This document shows positions 1 to 7,798 of a DNA stretch of 13,466 bases, piece after piece. A model generated the notes under the pieces. That model was not told the origin of the DNA and made no database searches. It worked only from the letters and a program-made list of their open reading frames with translations. Made by a program: the position numbers and the translations under genes. Every line of letters starts with the position of its first letter. Within the stretch, counting starts at the first letter, position 1. Source of the DNA: Chloroflexota bacterium (lineage in GTDB: Bacteria > Chloroflexota > Ktedonobacteria > Ktedonobacterales > Ktedonobacteraceae). The stretch spans positions 1 to 13,466 of the forward strand of contig VBHI01000136.1 in assembly GCA_005881495.1 (NCBI GenBank), written 5' to 3'.

Positions 1-564
1 GAGTCCCTCTAGCTGGGCGTCCACCATTTGTGCTCTCTGCTCTTCCCAGAACGAGGCTGGCCGGGATTCCACGCTTGCAAGGCCATTACGGATCAAATCA
101 TTCAGCCAGAGGTCGAGGAGATCCAGTCCTTTCATCGTCTGCGCCCAGCGTTTTTCAGCATTTTTTAGTATGGCAGCAGAGGAAGATGATGCAGGAGGTT
201 TTTGTGGTTCGCTGGACGCTTTGCGCTTGCTATTGGCGGCGCGTTTGGCCAGCCAGCTTGTGACCCATTCAGGAGGCTCACTGTGCGGAACGGACCTGGG
301 AGTGGAGACTGCCAATAATAGCAAGCCCAGACCATGCTTGCAGGGAAGCTTGCGACTGGGGCAACTGCATGTAATCGTTAGAGTGGAGAGATCGACACGT
401 ACCTGGTAAAGGGCGCTTCCCTGGCACTCCCCCCAGAGTGCATCGGCATTTTGTCCCTGGTTTTGCCAGTTTTTGGCATTGGCAAGCTTTTTGCCTGCGG
501 CGGCGGAACTGGAATCGGGAGCGAGGGTGAGTACCTGATCGTTACTGGTTAATTGTAATCCCAT
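1..564 (-). CDS. SWIM zinc-finger protein, N-terminal part (cut by left edge)
   Basis: Minus-strand frame open from an ATG at 564 to the window edge: 188 codons, no stop. Residues 66-77 form a textbook SWIM zinc finger, C66-x-C68-x6-C75-x-H77, preceded by the usual W-G-x-C-x-G-S stretch (about 44-50) and a Y-x-V-x-V-D-L strand (53-59), and followed by a short hydrophobic helix (LGLLLLAV). SWIM domains bind DNA or protein; bacterial copies are often fused to, or encoded beside, SWI2/SNF2 helicases or MoxR/VWA genes, but no such partner is visible because the gene leaves the window. Residues 110-135 are low-complexity Ser/Lys/Pro/Ala, probably a linker, and are followed by a predicted helical segment. 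The start is supported by AAAGGTG about 7 nt upstream of the ATG. It is divergent from the two-gene operon. Family call is secure; cellular role unknown. Confidence 0.88.
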   Translation of the reverse strand, partial: MGLQLTSNDQVLTLAPDSSSAAAGKKLANAKNWQNQGQNADALWGECQGSALYQVRVDLSTLTITCSCPSRKLPCKHGLGLLLLAVSTPRSVPHSEPPEWVTSWLAKRAANSKRKASSEPQKPPASSSSAAILKNAEKRWAQTMKGLDLLDLWLNDLIRNGLASVESRPASFWEEQRAQMVDAQLEGL

Positions 565-567
565 CTG

Positions 568-839
568 GCACCTTTTTAAAGTAGATTTTGTAGGTCTAAT
601 GTTCTTTTCCTGTGCAGTATGACAAAAGTGGAAACGAATGTACAGGAAGGGGGTGTGTGGTAGCCAGTTTGTACCGTGGGTCACTCCCTCTAAATGTAAG
701 TACTTTAGATTAAGTAATATATCAAATTTGGAATTGATCAGCCTCTATGGTATTCTAATTAGGACAAAATTCTTTTCGTTCTTTACATAAGAAATTATGA
801 AATAACAACTGAAGTAAGCAAAAGAAAGGAAAAAGGTGC
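568..839. repeat. 10-bp inverted repeat bracketing the intergenic region
   Basis: GCACCTTTTT (568-577) and AAAAAGGTGC (830-839) are perfect inverted copies at the two ends of the divergent spacer. The left copy doubles as the Shine-Dalgarno stretch of the SWIM gene on the minus strand; the right copy lies 53 nt before the ATG of the first large gene. Both are low-complexity and resemble ribosome-binding sequence, so coincidence is possible. A shared regulator site or the scar of an insertion are the alternatives. Confidence 0.35.
728..756 (+). promoter_or_regulatory. Candidate sigma70 promoter for the two-gene operon
   Basis: TTGGAA (728-733, 4/6 to consensus), a 17-nt spacer and TATTCT (751-756, 4/6). 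An imperfect dyad ATCAA (721-725) / TTGAT (734-738) surrounds the -35 box and could be an operator. Spacing is ideal but both boxes are mediocre in AT-rich DNA, so this is only a candidate. Confidence 0.3.
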
Positions 840-892
840 TTGCAGTTTTTCCATGCATAGCATGATTAACAGGCGTGCACTAAAGGGACAGG

Positions 893-3800
893 ATGAGTAC
901 GTTAGAAGTTGGTTTGGATAACCTTTCCTCAGTAGACTACACGGACCAGATAGAAGCGATTATACAAGTATTAAAACAAACTCCGAAAATTCTTTTTATC
1001 GAACCAACCTCTGTCTCGTTTGATATCGATGCCATCGCTAGCAAAGTCGCTACCCAATTTACCAACAGTACGAGATATCCATTTGAAAATAATCAGGGTA
1101 CAACCTACGCTAGCAGCTACTTTGATGATATTGGGAAGAAAAAGGCTTTTAGCGATCAAATCGGAGGGTTAAGACAGCAGATCATACAGATGGTCGAGAG
1201 CGCTTTGCAGATAAAAGTAGGACATAGAGATATTCAGCGGTATGCAACGGGCTTGTTGAAGCCTATAGCGGATTTTTCAAGTACGTCATCGGGTGGGCTC
1301 AAATATCCTTTGACGAAAGCCCTTCTCTTTGAGAAGCAGCGATTGCATATACGCCCTAACAAAACGGCTCAGGCTCCCTGGCTCAAAGGACATAAACTCA
1401 CCATTCACGTCAAAGATATATCTCAATTCGATGAACAACTGATACAAGGAATCTGCGCCTTACTCAGACGACAGGGTGAATGTGAAGAGCAGGAAATCGA
1501 CGACACTCGCGAAGCACTGAAATACCTGGCAAAAAAAACTAACTCACCTTTCGGTCAGCTACGAAAGGTTGTTATTAAAGAATCCCTGGCCCGCATTCAA
1601 CGTGAGGCCAAAATCTACTATTTTCGCTACCTGTATCATGGAATGAAAGAGTGGAAAGCTGGCGACAAAAACGATGGCATGCTGCTTTTACGCAACCTGA
1701 TTGTACGCCTGAAAAAGCTTGAAGCCTTTATTCGCCAGGAAAAGGATGATGCGTATTTTCAGGTGAGTTACAGGGATGAATTATTTAACTATCGCGACCT
1801 GTTCTCGCGTGCAGATGCTTTTGACGCCTTGCCTATCATTCCAGAGATAGAAGGGTTTCTGGGTGAGAGCACAAACAGAGAACTGGGGGCGAAAACGTTC
1901 ACGACAGGCCTCAAGCTCAAGTTGAATGGGCGAGTTCATATTCACGGTGGAGAGGGTAAGCCCGTCTATGATTATAATCTGGCATTGCTTGACGTTGGCG
2001 GTTCCGCGTATGATAAACGCGCAGCAGAGGCAAAATCACCCCTTCGTTTACAAGAAAAAATGCTCAAAGTAGCTCTGCTTTATTACTTTGTCTTCATGGA
2101 AGTTGATAATCCTTCATTTGAACCCGCGGTAGGATTTGAGATGGATATCCTCGACGTGCTGCGCACCGGGAGTGAAGAAGAAAAAAGTGCTGCTTTACGC
2201 AAACTCCAACAGAGCATTGGTACCAACTCGGTCAGAGATGGCATTTCCACACTGAAAAAGCTCCTTATAGACTTTCTAGATCATACCACCATTGGGCCCA
2301 ATCGCCAGGAAGAATCATTGGTCTTGAGCCTGAAAGAGCAAATCCTGGTAAAAGACGTCAATAGTATGGTCACGCATAACATTTTCTTCCAGAAAGGCTT
2401 TGAGAAAAATGGAGGCCTCGATGCTCTCAAATATATAGCCATCGAGGATGCCAGTACCAGTAGGGAAGCCATCTGTAAACTCCCTGTGACACTCACCTTT
2501 CAACCTATGTACTATTACGCCGCGGATGACCAACCAGAAATATTTTCCATGAAATATGAGATGGAAGGGATGCAGGCATTGCCGATTTTCCTAGCCCCAA
2601 CCGACAATAGCTCTCCTGACAGATACAAGGAAAAATATCAGAAAGTCAATCGCGTTGTATTCTATTACCGGCATCGTCCCGCTGTGCGTTATGACTCGGA
2701 GCAAGCGTTTGTGTATCGCTTTACGTATACGTTGTTGGCATACCTTTTCTTGAAAGTGCTGGCCGATAGCATTGCCCCTGACGATCCGCGCAAGCTATTT
2801 TTCCCCATCGTGTGCTTACATGCTCTTGAGAAGGCTGCAGATGAATCAAACAAAAAACTTGATGATGAAGATTTCGTGCACGCACTCTCAAAAGTGTTGA
2901 CTCATATGCTTGCGGAAGACTACACGGCTAACTCGCAAGGGTTTCATCTCAGCACGGTACGTCAAGAAGGGATGGGACGCTATAAACTGGATAGCGCATT
3001 GTATTCCCTCTATTCTGCTCTACCCCGTGCGTTCCAACTAAGCAAAACTTCCAGGGAAGATCTTACAAACTCCCCTGCGCGTTATCAGCTCGATAAGCTG
3101 GCGATCGTTATCGTCTCAAGTCGAAGATGCGATGTTAACAAGAATAACCCTGAAGCTTATCAGTCGTCAGTTTATGGGGAAATTGTCGGAATCGAGCGAC
3201 TGGCGAACGCAACAGTTCGCGTTGGCACCCTCTCGACATTTTCCTGTAACCAGTCCTCACAGGAGATGTACGAGCGGCCAGAAGCCATCCTCGAGCAGGT
3301 CAAAATCTGTTATGGTAGGGGATACCGGCACTTTTTGTATGTTGCGCAGGCACCTTATAGCAGTACATTACATATTTCTGATGCTGGTAATGAAGAAGAA
3401 CTCTTCTTTATGAACAAGAAAGTCATCCAGTCGATACGTGAGGCGAATCCAGGGAGTAGGGTTTATCCGGTGTTTTGTGATATGTACTATGTCGTGAATC
3501 AGCTCCGACATAAACGGTTAGCTTTAAAGGTAGATTCGCTCTACGTGGATGATATCGGTGAGCTTTCTAACCTGGTGTCGGATCCAAGCAAACGTTCGCT
3601 GGTCTTTTTCAACCTCTTCAGTGGAGCAAGCGTCAATAAGCAGGTGTACAACGGGGTTATGTCGTACGCAACCCTGATCAATGTCTACGAGAATGATCCA
3701 ACCTATGACCAGTACATCTGGTCTGATATCCTAGGAGAGAAAAATCCGCAAACATTGAAAGCCGATATTCTCGACTTTATCACACTGCTACATTTTTCAC

Positions 3801-3970
3801 GCTATGAGAAACCTCGTGATCTGGGGTTCAAGCTTGATCCCTATAAGCGTATCATTGGAGAAACATCTGTCGGGAAAATGGCCATTTTTCCCCATATGAG
3901 GGGCAACATCCAGTTTAACGCGCTTGCATTCCTGACGCTCGTGCGAGCTGTGCTGCACGCAAAGAAGTAA
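893..3970 (+). CDS. Large uncharacterised protein, first gene of helicase operon
   Basis: A 1025-aa soluble-looking protein with no signal peptide and no clear membrane segment. I do not recognise the family. Residues 1-330 are mixed alpha/beta and then strongly helical and charged; 330-720 are mixed. From K735 the pattern changes to alternating strands and helices: a strand KLAIVIVSSRRCD (735-747), strands around 760-785, a helix (about 797-809), a strand HFLYVAQAP (813-821), a helix, a strand ending VYPVFCDM, and a helical C-terminus. This order resembles an RNase H/PIWI fold, with D747 in the place of the first catalytic Asp, but the later R-D-G signature is absent (A-Q-A-P instead). This is an inference from pattern only. 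ATG 893 is preceded by AAAGGGA with a short 4-nt spacing; an upstream in-frame GTG runs into a stop. Its stop is 7 nt before the helicase start, so the two products very probably act together. An A8 run lies at 1531-1538. Sampled lines of the operon average about 45% G+C, below the flanks. Confidence 0.85.
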   Translation: MSTLEVGLDNLSSVDYTDQIEAIIQVLKQTPKILFIEPTSVSFDIDAIASKVATQFTNSTRYPFENNQGTTYASSYFDDIGKKKAFSDQIGGLRQQIIQMVESALQIKVGHRDIQRYATGLLKPIADFSSTSSGGLKYPLTKALLFEKQRLHIRPNKTAQAPWLKGHKLTIHVKDISQFDEQLIQGICALLRRQGECEEQEIDDTREALKYLAKKTNSPFGQLRKVVIKESLARIQREAKIYYFRYLYHGMKEWKAGDKNDGMLLLRNLIVRLKKLEAFIRQEKDDAYFQVSYRDELFNYRDLFSRADAFDALPIIPEIEGFLGESTNRELGAKTFTTGLKLKLNGRVHIHGGEGKPVYDYNLALLDVGGSAYDKRAAEAKSPLRLQEKMLKVALLYYFVFMEVDNPSFEPAVGFEMDILDVLRTGSEEEKSAALRKLQQSIGTNSVRDGISTLKKLLIDFLDHTTIGPNRQEESLVLSLKEQILVKDVNSMVTHNIFFQKGFEKNGGLDALKYIAIEDASTSREAICKLPVTLTFQPMYYYAADDQPEIFSMKYEMEGMQALPIFLAPTDNSSPDRYKEKYQKVNRVVFYYRHRPAVRYDSEQAFVYRFTYTLLAYLFLKVLADSIAPDDPRKLFFPIVCLHALEKAADESNKKLDDEDFVHALSKVLTHMLAEDYTANSQGFHLSTVRQEGMGRYKLDSALYSLYSALPRAFQLSKTSREDLTNSPARYQLDKLAIVIVSSRRCDVNKNNPEAYQSSVYGEIVGIERLANATVRVGTLSTFSCNQSSQEMYERPEAILEQVKICYGRGYRHFLYVAQAPYSSTLHISDAGNEEELFFMNKKVIQSIREANPGSRVYPVFCDMYYVVNQLRHKRLALKVDSLYVDDIGELSNLVSDPSKRSLVFFNLFSGASVNKQVYNGVMSYATLINVYENDPTYDQYIWSDILGEKNPQTLKADILDFITLLHFSRYEKPRDLGFKLDPYKRIIGETSVGKMAIFPHMRGNIQFNALAFLTLVRAVLHAKK

Positions 3971-3980
3971 GAAGGATTTG
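3971..3980 (+). promoter_or_regulatory. Ribosome-binding site and TTG start of the helicase gene
   Basis: GAAGGA (3971-3976) sits just after the upstream TAA and only 1 nt before TTG (3978-3980). No ATG or GTG is available in this frame between the upstream stop at 3933-3935 and the start of conserved-looking sequence, so TTG is the best start. The crowded spacing argues for translation coupled to the preceding gene, with terminating ribosomes re-initiating. Confidence 0.5.
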
Positions 3981-6900
3981 GAACAGTATAATTCACCAGT
4001 AGAGAAGAAGCAGCGTGAGGAGCGTCGCCAATTAGCGGCGGACCTGGGAAGAATATTTGAACTTGGCTTCAATACAGGGCTATTGGCGGCTATTGAACAA
4101 CAAAGAGCACTGAGCCATCACTATGGTGATCTCTACCAGAAAGATCTTTCACACCTGCACTTTTCTGCTCTTGCGAGCGGCGTATGCGAGCGCACAGGAG
4201 TTATCAGTACATGGGACCGAGATGCCTTAGAGCGTTGGGTACTCCTCTTCCTCGAAAAGGGCTATGTGTCTGGCCTGAATTTTTTTGACGAGTATATCCA
4301 GTCATTTTGCCACGAGAAACCCTGGGCCACGCGGGAGATCGTATATTTACAGTGCAATTTCTATGGGGAAAATAGCCTGGGTACCTACGAAAAAAATGAA
4401 CGGCTGGCCATTGAGGACCTGATGAGCCAGTTTAGAGCGCAGGGGTTTCCCTTTCAACTAGCGAGCAACGAAATGCGCGAATATAGCAGAACAGGTAATT
4501 TTCTTAAAGCCGATTCCTTGTTGCTGCTGAAATATGGGAAGCACTGGCGTATTCTCAGCGTCGATCTTTCGGTATTCTCGCTTGGATCTACTGGAGAGGC
4601 TGTCGACCTGACCAGCGTCGAGAAAATTCGACGTGTCCTGGCAGCTGAGTTACGCTATGTACGCTCAAAAAGTGTCTTTACCAATATGAGCATCGATACA
4701 GATGCTGAAACCGTGTCTCCAGAGATTCTATCCGGGCAGTTAGGGCATTACTTTACTGCGTTTAAACGAGAAGATAAAGAGTGTGCCAAGCTCATTCAAG
4801 CCGCCAGTTACGCTCATAGCTTTTATACATTCCTTCTAAAGCAAGGCATCCTCACCGAAAATGACCAGGTTGTGTTTAACGTCGTCGGCTATACCGACCG
4901 TAACATCAATGCTATGTCGGTCAAAAAAGAGCATGTTCAACTGCTGGCAACCTGTGCCGAAATATACAAAGCGCAGCAAGCGGATCAGGACATTGCCGAA
5001 GCGCGTGGTCACGTCTTACACACCATCCAAAAGGCCGCGGCGAAAGGCTTTCTTGATGGGAGAAAGTTTATTACTGACCTTGTCCACTTGCTTGATCAAA
5101 GTGATGGCATGCACTGGCTCGATCACACTGAATCACTTGGCGGGTTTATCAACACGCGTACGGTGCTTGCTCAAGACCTCCTGGGAGCAGATCTACTCCA
5201 GAGGATGGACAAAACTGATTATTATGCAAAGAACATTTTAGATATACACGCGGCCCTGACGAAACGTGAACTTGCCAGCTCCACGCCATATCTCTTTTTG
5301 ACCGGCAATCCTGGCATCGGAAAAACCACCGCTATTGTCAATTTTCTAAAAGCCCGAGCACAGCAAGGAGAAGGTTTCCTTTTCCTGTATGTGAGCCCAC
5401 GTAAGCAAGTTAACCTGGATATTATCAGAAAATTTCGGGAGGATACCGGACTTCCGCCCTGTGGTGATCTCTTCGCGCTAACCGCCAACTCTGTCATTAT
5501 TCGCAATAACAATGCGAAACCGACTGTGCATTATTATTCAAACAAACGCCAGGATACGTTCCAAGAACAAGGAGTAAAATTTATTTTTGCCGAAGGTGCT
5601 GAGGCAGAACAACAGAAAACCAGTCAACGCCACCTCGAAGAAATTCAGGAAGGGTTGTTGATTGATCGGGGAGAACGGATTAGCGGCGTATTGGATAGCC
5701 TCTGCCGGGCGATCTATGCAACCCTGGATAAACCCCTGGCGAACGCTATTGTGGCAACAGTAGCTATTCAATCACTCAAACGCACTAAAAATGGCTCAAA
5801 TACGTTGCGGCATTTAGAGAAAATCTTTCAGGGGGCGTATAGCAAGCAGAGCGGAGTTATTCCGGGGAAAATGAGCAAAATTGGCCAGACCATTCGACAT
5901 TTCTTTGTGATGATCGACGAGGTCACCGGCGATGAAAGTGGAGCAGAGTTTCTTGATGGTCTCCATACCTTTATGCACAACCATGAGCTTTTTGGCCCTA
6001 CGCATGGTATCAATGCCAAGATTATCGTTGCTGACGCCTCCATTGTCGATCCAAAGATCATACAGCAACATCTCTCGGAAACCACCTATGAGCCAAATAA
6101 AATATATTTTCGCCGTGTTCCTGCTCAACACACGTGCCCACCTCTGTCTCTTGAGGAGTTTCGCTTTAAAAAGGATCAGGCCGTCGTCATCAACGCGAAC
6201 GCGTATCCTGCCAGCAAGCTTCATGTTACCTATAAGATCGGGGTTGATGCACTGCAATACGACGAAGAGACCTTTGAAGAACGGAGCAAGGAGCTCCGCA
6301 ATACCTTAGAAGACCGGATAGTTATAGATATTCTGGCGGTATTAGAGCAGCCGAATCCCCCCCAGATTCTTGTTTACATACAGGATAAACGGCGTCTTGC
6401 ACTGCTTATCCAGGCTATCGGCAAGATACGTAATGGTGCATTCAAGCCAAACGAGGACTATTTAGAGATACATGCCAATATTTCCGAAACAGATAAAAAG
6501 GACATAGAAATTAACCAGAACAGGGTGAAGATTGTGTTCATGACTGCATCGGCCAGCCGGGGGCTATCATTTAAGAAAGCCACGCATATCCTGGTCGATA
6601 TTCCTCATTTTGAAATCGAGCAAAATCTGATGGAAATATTGCAAGTGATCTATCGTGGGCGAGGGGGCGATCTTGACCAGGAAGAGAAAAGCCTCACATT
6701 TTATCTTACCGATCGCGTGGTCTATACTGAGGCTGCCGACCGGGAATTATCTATGCGTGAAAGTATGCTCCACTTGCTCAATGTACTGCTAATACTGAAA
6801 ACCTCCATGATGACACGCATTGAAGGGAGCGGGAAGATTGGCATTAACCAGCGTTTCATGATGATTCCTATCGGCGGTAAGTCGGTTTTCGCGGCTGGAG

Positions 6901-7760
6901 AAACCTTTACCGGGCGCATTGGTAAGCTCATCAAGGAATTAGAATCGTTATCGCATCGCTATTGGGATGATAAACGCTTAGGGTGTGTATCTGCCAGCCT
7001 GACACGTATCTTAGGCAACGCAAGAATTCGCCTTGTGCCTACCTCCACCCGGCAAAAACATGACGAGCGTGAGCAGGTAAGACAATCCTATCTTTCACTG
7101 ATTCCCACCTTTTCCGAGGATTTTGCCGATGCAGCACGAAAAGGATTTCAGCATCTTTTACTGTGGCCTCCACTTGAAAGAGGATATCTAACAGGAGGGA
7201 TTTTAATTGTACCGATAAGTGAGCATTCCATGCAGGAACAATACTGGATGGAGATCGAAGATCTATTTGAGCAGAAGGAGACTGGCAAAGATCTACTGGC
7301 GAGCATGTACGCTTTGAGTCGTGATCAACGCTATCATGAAAACGTGCAAATGGTCATGCGAGATGCGATAGCCTTCATCGAACAGCTCAAGAGGATGGCG
7401 AAGGAGAAAATCCCACACTATGAGCAGGAAAGCGACCATGCAGATCAGCATTATGCCGTGCCCTTTGTGACGTTTCTCGCCAGTGACACACTGCGGACGT
7501 ATTTTAACGAGAAACAAGCATATGAGGAGCAGCAAGAGCATTCTTTCCGTTCCTTACTTGCCACATACGTTCGTACTCTTTTCCCAGCAGATAGCCTGTT
7601 GCCCATTGGCAGTAGCTATGACGCGTTTCCATTTGTCGTGTTCCGCAGCCTCAACCTTGGCGAAGCTCGTCGCAAGATATTTACCGACAAATACCTGTTC
7701 ATGTCCCACGAATTCAATATCCTCAATATGCTTCTCTCGAGCAAAGAGGTGGAAGAATAG
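3978..7760 (+). CDS. SF2-type helicase/ATPase with long N-terminal extension
   Basis: A 1260-aa protein. The ATPase core is readable: Walker A GNPGIGKTT at 443-451 (K449), a motif Ia-like strand YVSPRKQVN shortly after, Walker B/DE-box MIDEVTGDE with D647-E648, a motif III-like KIIVADAS at 681-688, a motif V-like VKIVFMTASASRGLSF at 850-865, and a motif VI-like QVIYRGRGG at 889-897 (R893 and R895 as candidate arginine finger). These occur in SF2 order. About 200 residues separate motifs I and II, more than in simple DEAD-box proteins; this resembles DinG/XPD spacing, but the four iron-sulfur cysteines are not visible. Upstream, E141/E146, D179 and V-D196-L-S198 follow the order of a PD-(D/E)XK nuclease core with the last Lys replaced by Ser, so a degenerate or inactive nuclease domain is possible but weak. 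Residues 900-1260 are unassigned and partly helical and charged. A C7 run lies at 6357-6363. Likely role: ATP-driven nucleic-acid remodelling in partnership with the preceding gene product. Confidence 0.85.
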   Translation: MEQYNSPVEKKQREERRQLAADLGRIFELGFNTGLLAAIEQQRALSHHYGDLYQKDLSHLHFSALASGVCERTGVISTWDRDALERWVLLFLEKGYVSGLNFFDEYIQSFCHEKPWATREIVYLQCNFYGENSLGTYEKNERLAIEDLMSQFRAQGFPFQLASNEMREYSRTGNFLKADSLLLLKYGKHWRILSVDLSVFSLGSTGEAVDLTSVEKIRRVLAAELRYVRSKSVFTNMSIDTDAETVSPEILSGQLGHYFTAFKREDKECAKLIQAASYAHSFYTFLLKQGILTENDQVVFNVVGYTDRNINAMSVKKEHVQLLATCAEIYKAQQADQDIAEARGHVLHTIQKAAAKGFLDGRKFITDLVHLLDQSDGMHWLDHTESLGGFINTRTVLAQDLLGADLLQRMDKTDYYAKNILDIHAALTKRELASSTPYLFLTGNPGIGKTTAIVNFLKARAQQGEGFLFLYVSPRKQVNLDIIRKFREDTGLPPCGDLFALTANSVIIRNNNAKPTVHYYSNKRQDTFQEQGVKFIFAEGAEAEQQKTSQRHLEEIQEGLLIDRGERISGVLDSLCRAIYATLDKPLANAIVATVAIQSLKRTKNGSNTLRHLEKIFQGAYSKQSGVIPGKMSKIGQTIRHFFVMIDEVTGDESGAEFLDGLHTFMHNHELFGPTHGINAKIIVADASIVDPKIIQQHLSETTYEPNKIYFRRVPAQHTCPPLSLEEFRFKKDQAVVINANAYPASKLHVTYKIGVDALQYDEETFEERSKELRNTLEDRIVIDILAVLEQPNPPQILVYIQDKRRLALLIQAIGKIRNGAFKPNEDYLEIHANISETDKKDIEINQNRVKIVFMTASASRGLSFKKATHILVDIPHFEIEQNLMEILQVIYRGRGGDLDQEEKSLTFYLTDRVVYTEAADRELSMRESMLHLLNVLLILKTSMMTRIEGSGKIGINQRFMMIPIGGKSVFAAGETFTGRIGKLIKELESLSHRYWDDKRLGCVSASLTRILGNARIRLVPTSTRQKHDEREQVRQSYLSLIPTFSEDFADAARKGFQHLLLWPPLERGYLTGGILIVPISEHSMQEQYWMEIEDLFEQKETGKDLLASMYALSRDQRYHENVQMVMRDAIAFIEQLKRMAKEKIPHYEQESDHADQHYAVPFVTFLASDTLRTYFNEKQAYEEQQEHSFRSLLATYVRTLFPADSLLPIGSSYDAFPFVVFRSLNLGEARRKIFTDKYLFMSHEFNILNMLLSSKEVEE

Positions 7761-7798
7761 GAGACAGAGAGCAATTCATAGCTCTGCAATCTATTTGT

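Larger units (their letters stand above)
565..892. other. AT-rich divergent intergenic region (328 nt)
   Basis: No gene is supported here. It separates the SWIM gene (minus) from the large two-gene operon (plus). The part from about 700 to 830 is markedly AT-rich. It holds a weak sigma70-like promoter for the plus operon (728-756), and on the minus strand a TTGTCA box (625-620) without a convincing -10, which could serve the SWIM gene. A small dyad CATGC-ATA-GCATG lies at 852-864, just before the first large gene. A 22-codon reading frame (853-921) overlaps the start of the large gene, but its nearest purine-rich stretch is too far upstream for a normal ribosome site, so I do not call it. If the promoter call is right, the operon mRNA would have a leader of roughly 130 nt. 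Confidence 0.6.

Noticed and set aside
30..409. Plus-strand open frames of 77 and 79 codons near the left edge
   Set aside because: They lie opposite the SWIM zinc-finger gene, whose C-x-C...C-x-H motif is unmistakable.
853..921. 22-codon upstream reading frame overlapping the start of the first large gene
   Set aside because: Nearest purine-rich stretch is 17 nt or more upstream; no independent support for translation.
5814..6257. 147-codon minus-strand open frame inside the helicase gene
   Set aside because: It is opposite the DE-box and motif III region of the helicase and has no motif of its own.
893..7760. Possible identity with DinG helicase/PIWI-RE or a named defence system
   Set aside because: DinG Fe-S cysteines and a DEAH box are not visible, and the diagnostic PIWI-RE residues could not be located by eye; kept only as a structural analogy.
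7768..7785. Stem AGAGC/GCTCT with an 8-nt loop between the convergent operons, considered as a terminator
   Set aside because: Only 5 bp, large loop, and no T-run on either strand; too weak for an intrinsic terminator.
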